From: Beroe forskalii
Taxonomy: Eukaryota > Ctenophora > Nuda > Beroida > Beroidae
Length of the DNA: 64,000 nt
Assembly (NCBI GenBank): GCA_011033025.1
Contig: WFMF01000152.1
Location: 248,001 to 312,000, forward strand
Direction of reading: 5' to 3'
Position 1 is the stretch's first letter, and each line of letters opens with the position of its first letter. Under the pieces are notes generated by a model. That model had not been told where the DNA came from. It did not search any database and saw nothing but the letters and a program-made list of their open reading frames with translations. Positions 47,213 to 57,389 of the stretch are shown in pieces. The position numbers and the translations under genes were made by a program.

Positions 47213-47717
47213 ATAACGTAGTGGCCCAGTGCCCTGTCGTAGTGCCCTGGTGTCCTTCTTCAGAGCCTTAAAATAACAATAGGACACACCACGAATAAGG
47301 TTATGAAAATAACACTGAAGTCTTAAGTGTAGGTATCTAGTATGTACTGAAAAACAATAGAATAACAATATCACATAACATAGACGTAGTGGCCCAGTGC
47401 CCTGACGTAGTGCCCTGGTGCCCTGACGTAGTGCCCTGTGCCCTGTTCAGGGCACTAATTCAAGGATCAGTGCCCTGACGTAGTGCCCTGGTGCCCTGAC
47501 GTAGTGCCCTGGTGCCCTGACGTAGTGCCCTGTGCCCTGAGTGCCCTAAAACGTTATAAGGTCTCGAGGAATCCGAAACAGTACAATACGCGCGCCGAGA
47601 AATGCGGCGCGCGAAGAGTTTATAATTGCTCGCGGAAAATGCTTTTCTTGATTGAAAGCTCATTTGGGAAGACCCTTTTGAAAATTTATTGCCAAATTGT
47701 GACAAAGATGCCACAAA

Positions 47718-47770
47718 AGTGATTGGAAAGTGATTGGAATGTGATTGGAAAGTGATTGGAATATAATTTG
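47718..47770. repeat. Short GTGATTGGAA tandem repeat
   Basis: Four to five copies of GTGATTGGAA-type units lie just outside the right end of FB20-3. Confidence 0.7.
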
Positions 47771-49319
47771 GATAGCAATTGATGGGTTTTAGTTGTGCGC
47801 TATTTGTTCAGCGCCTTTAAAACTTGAAATTCAACGCGAATGCGATGGAACAATACTAGCTAAGGGGCGAAGGGGAGAAGTGTAGGTTGTAAGGAGTGAT
47901 TACATTAACCTCAAAAGACACTCACATGATCATTAGCAATTCCATTTATAGGAGTGGAAGAGGTTCTTGGAAGAAGCCGTTCTTGGAAGAATCGCTGCCG
48001 TTACTAACACAGTGCATTCTGATAAGATTGGGAATTAGACAATACAAACACAGTGCATTCTGATAAGAGGGGGAATTAGACGATACAAACACAGTACATT
48101 CTGATGAGAGGGGGAATAAGACGATACAAACACAATGCATTCTGATGAGAGGGGGAATAAGACGATACAAACACAATGCATTATGGTGATAGGGGGAATT
48201 AGACGATGCAAACACAGTGCATTCTGATGTGAGAGGGAATAAGACGATACAAACACAGGGCATTCTGATGAGAGGGGGAATAAGAGGATACCAACACAGT
48301 ACATTCTCATGAGAGGGGGAATAAGACGATACAAACACAGTGCATTCTGATGAGAGTGGAATAAGACGATACAAACACAGTGCATTCTGATGTAAGGGGG
48401 AATAAGACGATACAAACACAGTACATTCTGATGAGAAGGGGAATTTGACGATCCAAACACAGTACATTCTGATATGAGGGGGAATTTGACGATACAAACA
48501 CAGTACATTCTGATGAGAGGGGGAATTAGACGATACAAACACAGTACATTCTGATAAGAGGGGAATTAGACGATTACATTCTGATGAGGGGGAATTATAC
48601 GATACAAACACAGTGCATTCTGATGAGAGGGGGAATTAGACGATAAAACACAGTACATTCTGATGAGTGCATTCTGAGGGGGAATTAGACGATACAAACA
48701 CAGTACATTCTGATGAGAGGGGAATTTGACGATGTGCATTGTGATGAGAGGGGGAATTAGACGATACAAACACAGTGCATTGTGATGAGAGGGGGAATTA
48801 GACGATACAAACACAGTGCATTCTGATGTGAGGGGAATGGGCTAACCTTCTGATGAGAGGGTGGGCATTGGAGTCGGGAGAAAGCCACTGAACTCAAGGG
48901 TGAAAGTTCCAAATTTGATATATGTTCAGGGAGGCGTTGATTGTCTTTTAGCAGAGGTGTGGAGTTTAATATGAATGGACTAGGTAGAATCAGATTACAG
49001 AGCGGACTAGCAACCTGAAGATGAGTTTTCAAGTTAGTTAAGAAGATAAGGAGAGCTGGTGAACTCTATTGCTTTGTGATTTAAGTAAAAATTGTTCCTA
49101 TGTGATTCCTATCTAGATGTGATTCTTCTAAGCTTCTATAGACATAAACAGTACCTTTGTTCAGCGAAGTAGCTCCGTGAATAGAGGAGTATAGGTATCC
49201 CAGGCTCAGGGTCCTGCACACTTTCCAAGCATGAAGGAGTCAGTCACAGAGTGCACCCTGGGATGAAGGAGTACATCCCAGGATCGAGGAATCTCTTGCA
49301 GGAAAATAGAGTCTTCCCT

Positions 49320-49430
49320 AAGGGGGGGAGTGTCACTGTCCCAATTGTCCCTGTCCCAATTTACTTTTTTTTGAGTTTGGGACTGGTTTTTGGGACAATT
49401 GGGACAACTGGGACAATTGGGACAAACAAA
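49320..49430. other. Possible polypurine tract / LTR start
   Basis: CTAAGGGGGGGAG is followed at once by TGTCACTG, the arrangement expected at the polypurine tract and 3' LTR border of a Ty3/gypsy-like element. Downstream is a short hairpin built of GGGACAATT and AATTGTCCC repeats (49335-49425). No gag, pol or second LTR was recognised, so this is at most a remnant inside the FB41 centre. Confidence 0.3.
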
Positions 49431-50628
49431 AAGTTGAAAAAATCAGTCATTACTCATTTTTCACATTGATATAAGTTTTTCTATCATTGACATGAATGCC
49501 ATATTCATACTACTATACTAAATGCATATTTTGGTTATGTTTGTTTGCAGTGGTTAAAAGTTCCCACGTCCCTAACCAAAAAACACAACTTTTTGAGCTC
49601 CAGTTGTCTCTGTTGGAACCTTCACACTCGAACTCAGTGGCACTTCACAAGACATTCTCCCGACTCCCAAGCCCACCCTCTCATCAGAAGGTTAAAACCT
49701 TCTTTTTTGTATTGCCTGATTCCCCCTCCCACTAGAATGCACTGTTTTTGTATCGTCTTATTCCTCCTCACATCAGAATGCACTGTGTTTGTATCGTATA
49801 ATTATCCCTCCCACCAGAATGCACTGTGTTTGTATCGTCTAATTCCCCCTCTCATCAGAATGCACTGTGTTTGTACCGTCAAATCCCCCCACTTATCAAA
49901 ATGCACTCTGTTTATATCGTCTTATTCCCCCTCACATCAGAATGAACTGTGTTTGTATCGTCTTATTCCCCCTCTCATCAGAATACACTGTGTTTGTATC
50001 GTCTAATTCCCCCCTCATCAGAAGGCACTGTGTTTGTACCGTCAAATCCCCCCACTCATCAGAATGGACTGTGTTTGTATCGTCTAATTCCCCCTCACAT
50101 CAGAATGAACTGTGTTTGTATCGTCTTATTCCCCCTCTCATCAGAATATACCGTGTTAGTATTGTCTTATTCCCCCTCTCATCAGAATACACTGTGTTTG
50201 TATCGTCTAATTCCCCCTCCCTCATCAGAAGGCACTGTGTTTGTACCATCACATTCCCTTCTCGTCAGAATGCACTGTGTTTGTATCGTCTAATTCCCCA
50301 TCACATCAGAATGAACTGTGTTTGTAGCGTCTGATTGAAAACCCTCCGTGGAGGGGTGCCGCTTTTATGGGCAGGGAATAAATAAATTAAACCAGTAAAA
50401 ATAATATCAAAAGTCCCTCAACAGGGCACTGCACACCAATTAAGAGATAAAAAGTGATTAAAACTCTGCTAAAACAATCGATAGATTCTAAATGCTCGTG
50501 AGGACTACCAAGTCCTGTGTACTAACATGTAGAAACTAGTAAATCATCAAGATTCACGCTCAATCACACAAAAAATCATAATATCACAGTGACTGTCTCC
50601 TCCTGAATATCACATCAATCATAAGTGA

Positions 50629-51541
50629 CTATGTAGCACTCCTTGGAACACTACACACTTTACCGTTCCTGATAAAGTGTCTTTTCTCCTTGTCCTCCTC
50701 CGACAACCGCTTTACCTCCTTCACCAGCACCCTGGCCTAACTGGACATTTGGCCTAACGCCTTAAACTCAAGAAATACTCAAAAAATTTTGAATTTATCT
50801 CTCTCCCCTGACCCTAACCAGTGTTAGGCCAGATGTCCAGTTAGGCCAAATGACCGAATACCGTAGCTGGTCTGCAACAGTTGATGATGCCGTGGTGACT
50901 TTAACAGGTCTCGTGACTCCGCCTGGCTTTTTCTGTCCAACACGGCAGACTTCAATTCGAGGCTTCTCTCCCATCGACTGGAACATCTCATCGACCTTGG
51001 CGGCCAGCTCCTCATCCTTCTCTTCCTCGAGGCCGAAAATCATGACGTTCTTGGCGCGGTCCTCTCCTTGAACAACGTCCTGCACCACCTTCTTCAACAC
51101 AGTCTGGTTGACAGCACTCTCCTTCACACTGCCTTGAACTGCTGCACTGTAGGATTTAATCTCCTCCTTCACTGTGCTAGACACTGACGTCTCAACAGCA
51201 GACCTGATACTGTCCATCTGCTGGTCTTTCACTGACAATAGTTCTGACTGAAGCTTAATGATAGTCTTCTGGGCATCGATCAGCTCCGCTCCAACACTGT
51301 GAGACGTGTTCTTGTAGTCCGTCATGTGCCGCACAAGACTGCTCATTAAACGCACGGATTCACACAACAGCACTGCGGTTTCGTCCTGCCTCGCATTCAG
51401 CACAACAGCCGTTGTCAGTTGTCCTGTACTGGTAATCCCAAGTCCGTTGAAGGCTTTATCGAGGAATGAAACACAATTATTCTTTACCAATTTCTGCATT
51501 TCTTGGTGCTGGGCATCTTTTGTACTTGTACACATAGCCAC
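50629..51541 (-). pseudogene. LINE ORF1-like protein, interrupted by MITE
   Basis: The ORF starts at ATG 51541 (MAMCTSTKDAQ). Residues 85-135 look helical and charged, consistent with a coiled coil. SYSAAVQGS (130-138) is followed by NVMIFGLEEEKDEEL (165-179) and EKPRIEVCRVG...RPVKVT (192-216), the pattern of RRM-like ORF1 proteins of CR1-related LINEs, which bind RNA. After ADQL (about 50870) the frame enters a 120-bp inverted-repeat insertion. Beyond it the family-like end continues in a readable frame (VLVKEVKRLSEEDKEKRHF, then RNGKVCS) to TAG at 50629. The intact ancestor would have been about 265 residues. It is inactive as it stands. Confidence 0.78.
50734..50853. mobile_element. Small MITE inside the ORF1-like frame
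   Basis: GGCCTAACTGGACATTTGGC at 50734 and its reverse complement ending near 50850 bound an insertion of about 120 bp. Removing it reconnects two parts of the ORF1-like protein. No target duplication was clear. Confidence 0.7.
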
Positions 51542-51854
51542 ACAGTAGCGGTGTAAGTCTTGCTATATCAAACGTGCTGATAAGCGTACTGATAAGAGAG
51601 CACTAATAAGCAACGAATGAAAAAGTGATATACTGCAAAAATACTGCGTCTGATTCCCCCTCCCATCAGAATGCACTGTGTTTGTATCGTTATAATCCAC
51701 TAAAGTTATAAAGTTATAAAGTTATAACCCACTAATCTTCCACTTGTTTTGAATTCTATGTCCTTCCTCCCTTTCAGCTCTAAACTGTGATGCTCGGAAT
51801 TTCCGGAGTTCCGGGTGGCCCAGCCTTGCAGTTGCAGGCCATTACACACTTTTT

Positions 51855-52198
51855 CGAGCTAGGGGGGGCCGAGGCCCCCCCTAGATTTTTTCTAGGGGGG
51901 GCCTTTTGAAAACTACAGGGGGCCAAAATTTACATATACAAATTTTCATTTTTCATAGCCATAATTTTCACTATTTTGCATAAAAAAGTACTAAAATCAT
52001 GTTTTATTCATTGATTTTACCCTGACAAAGGGTAAATTTCAGGAAAATTTCCGTCTTGATGAACTAAATTTTCACCTCCTTTCTATGGTCAAATTTTTGA
52101 GAAAATCTTAGGTAGGGCCAAGGCCCCCCCTAAGATTTTTCTAGAGGGGGCCTTTTGAAAACTAGGGGGGGGGGGGCCTGGCCCCCCTTAGGGGGGGC
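51855..52198. repeat. G-rich transposon fragment with duplicated ends
   Basis: AGGCCCCCCCTA and CTAGGGGGGGCC palindromes and the word GGGGGCCTTTTGAAAACTA occur at both ends (51885-51920 and 52140-52165) as direct copies about 255 bp apart. It is probably a degenerate MITE or a tandem pair. No coding content. Confidence 0.5.
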
Positions 52199-52545
52199 CG
52201 TGTAGTCCCATGTGCAGTTGTAAGCTGTGAGAGGAACGGTGGGCCGAAACCTCTCCGTTCTCTCTTGCCACCTGCTGATGTAGACATTCTCATCGCAGGT
52301 GACGAGGGAGGACCTTACATCTGTAGGGTAACAGGAGATGATTCGCAGTTTAGTTTCTTCCTCCTCCTGTTCCTTGAAATACAAAATCGGTTTGCAGTAC
52401 TTTGATATGTTTGTAATATACCCATACACCTTTATAGATAAGACCTTGGACTGAACTCGGTCTCGGTCTTGGCTTCGGCTAATAACCTGAATTAGGTCCT
52501 TTGCTGAGTTAGGTATGACCATGCAGCCAAACGAAAAGAGGTTTT
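52199..52545 (-). CDS. Unassigned exon-like ORF
   Basis: The reverse frame reads NLFSFGCMVIPNSAKDLIQV, then ends ...FRPTVPLTAYNCTWDY where it runs into the G-rich repeat. A good acceptor (CTCTCCTTTAG) precedes it on the reverse strand, so this may be an internal exon with two leading bases of a split codon. Composition looks like a globular protein (mixed hydrophobic and charged), not a repeat artefact. I do not recognise the family. A possible donor (AAAG then GTGTAT) lies near 52432. It may equally be a remnant exon cut off by the repeat. Confidence 0.35.
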
Positions 52546-52559
52546 CTAAAGGAGAGTTT

Positions 52560-55429
52560 TACTAAGTTTCGAATTTGGCAAATAGAAATAGCTATTAGTA
52601 TTTACTATTCGACAGTTATCTTTAATAACTTGCCCCTAGGCCCCCTACCCAGTCTTATTTCCATTCCCAAATCATTTGTTCCTCCCATTTCCACCTCCTT
52701 GTTTCCTTCTCCCACAATTTCTATCACAATTGCTACAAGGAATGAAAGACAATTTGCATCAAGAAACTAAGAAAGGTTGGACCTGAATGTTACAGTACTG
52801 ATTACTATCAAATAATTAAATTATATATCACCCCTTAGTAAGTTTAAGTATGGCTTACTATGACCTAATAAAGTTATAATAATAGTAAGGAGTCCTATAA
52901 TCTAACTGTTTAAATTTATGTCAAATAAAATCAAGATCAAGTCTCAAGCGTTAACTAATGTCAGTAACTCGTATATCAAGTGAAATTTGGAACTTCGAAG
53001 CATCAAGCATGAGTCGATAGTTTGTGGCCAAAGTAATTCAGGACACCTTACTACCCACTATATAAGTATATAGTATATAACATCCATGCCGATAAATACA
53101 GTCAATATAAGCTGTAACTATTCGATCAGTAAACTCTACACTTATGCAGAAGGTACTATACAGATCAGATGATTCCCCGATTTAAAAGTTCAATGTTCAT
53201 AATAATATAGTAATATAATGTCCAGCATGAAGTCTATAAACCTATAAAGAAAATAAAACAACCAGAAAGTGAGGTTCCTTCTCAGGTGATAAGGGAAGCT
53301 TCTTTCTCAGCCGATTCCAGACTCACCTCCAAACTCATTCCCAAAGCCCCACGTTTATGGATTCGTTTCACTCCTCTGTAATGAATTAGGTGTTAGAATC
53401 TGCTACCGAGAGGATTATATTATCCTTTTAAGATTATTTCTGATTTCGGTTAATCAGGCGTTTCTAGCCAACCGAAATTGTAAGTGTAACTGTGACCAGA
53501 TTTATTGAGAAATGGCAGCCAGTCGTTTGCAAAATCAAAATATCGTTCTAGATCTTGCGGGCCTCAACACTTCAATAACGAATCCCAGCAATTACATCCT
53601 CTATAATTATAATGAATTTTGATACCAATCTCATACCGTGAAGGATATTACCTGGGGGATCAGGTACTAAAATACTAAGTACATGACGTCAACACAGGGT
53701 GTGGGTCCCGGCCAAGTGTGGAATACAATTTCAAAGTAATCATGTACTAAGTAGGGTGGACGGGTGGTCCTTGAAATTTTGGTATCTTAGTACTTTAGTA
53801 ATAACAGTTAGTATAGTGTACCTCACCTAAAGCTTCTTACATTCCTTTATTTTTTTCCACTTTATTTTGACTTGCACTTCTTCTTTTGGCACTTGCGCTG
53901 ATAAGTTTGGTTGAGTGGTTAGGATAGGGCTATACGTTTGTATTCAATAGCAACAAGAATTGCGCCTGCCGGCGCATTTCTTGTGCCCGTTGTTCCCGTA
54001 TGCAGGCGCTTAATTTCCTGTTCCCCGGGGCTGGTATAAAAACAAGCTGTCATTTAGCAATACCAAAGTACCAACATCGTTGAATCAATTTTTATTCAAA
54101 AATATTTCATTCATAAGCGAGCGCTTAAATTTCATCATGAAACAATAAAGTTCGTATGTGATCACAAATCGCACGTGCATTTTATTGCGCTCGCAACACC
54201 TGCCATGTTCTGTTTGCGCTCAAAACCTGCCATGTTCTGTTTGCGTGCGTACCCATTCATTATAGGTTGTTTCCTTTTGAGTTTTGTGTGACATCTCGAG
54301 CTCACATCAAGCGTTGCGCATTATCAAGTGCTTCCATTGATGACAATAATTATATCATACGAAATCGCATTATTTTCTGTCCTTGCAATTTTCTGCAGTT
54401 TGAGTTTATGTTGCTCAGCTATCACAGTCAGAGCTCACTTTAAAATAAAAACTTAATCGAGGATTTCTCATGGTGACTATTGAAGTATTGATATTCAACC
54501 AAATTCAATGTACTTCCTGGGCGTCGAAATTTATGATTTTAAAGTTTTAAGATCAACTGTGCCAACTTGAAGATAAAGAGAAGGATTACTAACCAAGGTT
54601 GAAGATTCAGATATCGTAAATTCATCGGATACCGGGACAAAATTTCATTTCTTACTTTCCTCAGCACAATTGCTAAGGTCAATCATCATTGATCGAACTC
54701 AAATTGCTCATTTTCAATTTACTCCTGCTTAAAGACTTAAAGAGAAATGTTAATTTGATTGAAACCCAATCAAAATTTGATGGAGATTTCCAAGACAATC
54801 GATGGACATTCATGCACCTCTTGTCATTGACAAGTTTGATGAAATTGAAGAATGATAAAGTTATTGAAAAAGAATCAATTTCCAAGTTTCAACATTAGGA
54901 TGGACAGAGCATTGAACCGGAATACCTATAAGCTAGCGTCTACAGTGCACACTGTACAGGATGCCACAACACCAAGCTACACTGAAGCGAGTGATATTAT
55001 AAAGGAGCAGATGGATGCTTGAAAATGGAGCATACGGCGACGACATACGACGACGACATACGGCCAAATTTGGTCGCGTGCAGCACCACCACCTATTTCA
55101 GATTTAACAGTACGCGTAAAGGTAGTATACACACAACCCCCACAAAACACGATCTCTGCTAACCTTTTCTTAATGCCTTTTTGTAAAACAAAAACGCAAT
55201 TGGGAACAGGAAAAAATGCATAATAAAGTAATAAGGAAGGTAGCTTTATAATTATATTTCGAGCCATGTCGGGTATGTGCAGACTTACAGAATTTAAACA
55301 GTAGATTTTAATCGTCATTTCAAAAGGTTCTGAGAGGTTCTGATAATTCAGGACGAATAAATTAGCCCTGATTACGAATTAGTAAAGTTGCAGCGTCATG
55401 CGTAAATCAGGTGGTTCAGCGTGGTGGTC
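52560..55429. other. 2.9 kb spacer, nothing recognised
   Basis: Mixed AT-rich sequence. ORFs reach 113 codons (54977-55318, reverse) but have no family motif. A tandem run CATACGACGACGACATACGG lies near 55030-55060. Short 3' exons of the pentraxin-like gene could lie here, but none was identified. Confidence 0.35.
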
Positions 55430-56233
55430 TTAACTAACCAGGGTGGTAACCTCTTCAATTTGATCATCAGTTGTCTCTTTTAGGGTGGTCACTTGGTCCC
55501 TCAGATCCTCAATCTCTTCATTTAGCACCATCACGTGCTCACAGTGTGCGATTGTCGGCAAGTATTCTGTTACAGATCCGGTTCGGGCCTGCTTCAGTAT
55601 ATCACCCCAGGATAGCACTTTTGAGTCCTCCTGGCTATCTCTTTCCTGAAAACACATACCTGCCCTATATTTCTCCTGAACCTCCTCCCTTGATAGTGTC
55701 TTGGAGTACACGTTGAGGTCCGTTACCTCACCCCCGTAGTAGCAGCCCGCATTTCCTGATCCCGCGTTTCCTACTGTCACTGTGTAGGTGGTATCGTAGC
55801 TTATAGTGACAGGTGCTGACTTTGTGGCTACTTCCTCTCCATTCACATAGTATTTGGCCACTTGTGAGGCTGCACTGAACGTCAGACAGACGTGGTGCCA
55901 ATCCGCTAACACTGCTGTCATACTGCTGGGTGTTGATTGAGGGAAATATGTAGAAGATGCAACACTATTGGAAAAACCCTTCCCAGACAGCAGGAAGTTG
56001 CCACCCCAATAAGCAAAAACTACGGGATAACTTGATGCACCAGGGTTCTTCAGCCAAGCACATACCGAGGCCTTATGGGTTATTTGAGACATTGCCTCTC
56101 CTGGTACAAAAGTGATATATGAGTCACTTTTGTCTGCGAACTTGAGGGCTTGCATTCTGTCCACTAAAGAGTCTCCGCTTCCAATTGTGCCCAATACCAG
56201 GAGACATACAATCGTGGTCAACATGGTGTTCAT
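55430..56233 (-). CDS. Secreted pentraxin/LamG-like protein
   Basis: The 267-residue product starts MNTMLTTIVCLLVLGTIGSG, a typical signal peptide with likely cleavage near residue 20. Residues 28-195 form a pentraxin/LamG-3 type beta-sandwich: C58 (SVCAWLKNP) and C115 (DWHHVCLTF) are the conserved disulfide pair, followed by KYYVNGEEVA and GEVTDLNVYSKTLSREEV. VLSWGDI (206-212) also fits pentraxin ends. Residues 235-265 (EEIEDLRDQVTTLKETTDDQ) suggest a coiled coil for oligomerisation. Such proteins are secreted or surface-bound lectin-like molecules. The stop (GTTAGTTAA) overlaps a splice-donor-like GTTAGT, so the frame may continue in another exon. An inverted-repeat element lies just upstream of the start. 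Confidence 0.83.
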   Translation of the reverse strand: MNTMLTTIVCLLVLGTIGSGDSLVDRMQALKFADKSDSYITFVPGEAMSQITHKASVCAWLKNPGASSYPVVFAYWGGNFLLSGKGFSNSVASSTYFPQSTPSSMTAVLADWHHVCLTFSAASQVAKYYVNGEEVATKSAPVTISYDTTYTVTVGNAGSGNAGCYYGGEVTDLNVYSKTLSREEVQEKYRAGMCFQERDSQEDSKVLSWGDILKQARTGSVTEYLPTIAHCEHVMVLNEEIEDLRDQVTTLKETTDDQIEEVTTLVS

Positions 56234-56273
56234 GTTCTAAGTCTGTGAGAGTAGGAAACTAGGAAACTTGGAT

Positions 56274-57055
56274 CATGACTAATTATCTGGAATTATTTCA
56301 ATGTATTTTCCTGGACAAATCGAGATCATGTTAGAGCTCAGTCTAGGTGGTTATTCTGGACCTATAAAAGTCTGCTGTTTCAGAATAACATCATGGGAAA
56401 ATTTGAAAACACTGTTTTTCCATGCTATTTTGGAGATAATTATTGCCATTGAAATTTTGTGCGAGATTTTTTGGTACCTTCCCAAACTACCTTATTGTAG
56501 GAAATTAAGCATTCAAAAATCAAGCACCAATGCCTCGAAAAGGGCTTAATTTCATGGTGCTTAATAATGACATGCTGGCTTAATTTTTGTATACCTTAAT
56601 TTTCAAATAATTTTCGGATTTTTTACTTTCAAAAAATGTTCGATAGTTTGCTATCAGAACTCCAATCTGTAACTTTAGATAACAGACGCACATTAAATTA
56701 TTGCGGGTCATTTGAATAAATTATGAAAAAAATTGAATTAAGCCTACATGTAATTAGGCCTAAATGTAATCAAGCCTACATGTAATTAAGCACCAGATGT
56801 CTCAAAAGGGCCTAATTTCATGGTGCTTAATGACATGTAGGCTTAAATTTCTGAGTGCTTAATTTCCTACAATAAGGTAATCGACCGGTTGCATGGCAAA
56901 ACAGGGTTTTGAAATTTAAATTTTCCCATGATGTTATTCTGAATCAGCAGAATTTATTGGTCCAGAATAACCACATCTGAGCTCTAACATGGTCTCGATT
57001 TGCCCAGAAAAATACATTGAAAGATTGAAATAATTCCAGATAATTAGTCATCACC
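56274..57055. mobile_element. Foldback element upstream of pentraxin-like gene
   Basis: ATGACTAATTATCTGGAATT at the left edge is repeated in reverse complement at the right edge, and pairing continues for over 100 bp (TTAGAGCTCAG, AATAACATCATGGGAAAATT). The interior also pairs: TAATTTCATGGTGCTTAAT and TTCCTACAATAAGGTA occur on both sides. It starts about 40 bp upstream of the pentraxin-like ATG, so the promoter or 5' UTR must lie in or beyond it. No transposase. Confidence 0.8.
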
Positions 57056-57389
57056 CGTCAAGGGGCTAGGGGTGTGTTCGAGGTAGAACGCAATGTTCTT
57101 GGACATATAAACTTATAAAGCAAAACTCTTTATTGGAAAGATGGGAAAGATATTAATAAGCCTCAGAAGTGAAAATAATAACCCTCGGATTGGGAAATAG
57201 GAATATATATTTTTCATACTGTATGGGGTAAAACCTACTGGTAGCTGGCTTTTTCCTCTATCGAGAACAACAAAAAATACCGAAAATCTTCCTGAGACTC
57301 CCCTCCCCCGGCTTCTTAGAGTGAAAAGCACACGCATGAGGGGTTATTCATAATAATGAGTCTGAGACTTAAAGATATACTCATGATCC

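Larger units (their letters stand above)
41262..47563. mobile_element. FB20-3: giant foldback with perfect 8-bp TSD
   Basis: The left end CAGAGAACCTTATAACG (41262) and right end CGTTATAAGGTC (47563) are flanked by the perfect direct repeat TCGAGGAA (41254-41261 and 47564-47571). The left arm (to 43552) carries CCTATTGTTATTCTAAGGGT repeats and the right arm (from 43583) their reverse complement, with a 30-bp spacer at 43553-43582. Variants such as ATTCTCATACTAAGGAT recur about 220 bp apart, giving an 11-unit higher-order repeat. Two non-FB20 blocks interrupt it (about 41582-41845 and 46275-47212). At 6.3 kb it is non-coding. The 8-bp duplication and CAG start fit mobilisation by a hAT-type transposase in trans; that is inference. 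Confidence 0.9.
50337..51645 (-). mobile_element. ORF1-only retroelement with 10-bp TSD
   Basis: GCGTCTGATT occurs on both sides (50327-50336 and 51646-51655), within the FB41 41-bp array, so the 1309-bp element inserted into that array. On the reverse strand it has a 5' leader of about 100 bp, an ORF1-type reading frame, about 290 bp of 3' sequence, and an end with the hairpin CCCTCCACGGAGGG followed by TTTTC. No reverse transcriptase is present. It resembles an ORF1-only derivative of a LINE, comparable in concept to mammalian HAL1. Confidence 0.78.
47985..51695. repeat. FB41: opposed 41-bp minisatellite arrays
   Basis: The left array (48010-48840, about 20 units) repeats GACGATACAAACACAGTGC with CATTCTGATGAGAGGGGGAA at 41-bp spacing. 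The right array (49700-50335, plus one unit at 51656-51695) is the reverse complement. Inner unique arms also pair: 48840-48915 (CTTCTGATGAGAGGGTGGGC) with 49615-49695. The structure is a second foldback independent of FB20. Because 41 is not a multiple of 3, each strand is open in several frames for up to 221 codons (SECTVFVSSNSPSHQN type). These are judged artefacts. Confidence 0.88.

Noticed and set aside
54977-55318. 113-codon reverse ORF as a second exon of the pentraxin-like gene
   Set aside because: No suitable acceptor or domain continuation was seen, and its composition is unlike a pentraxin tail.
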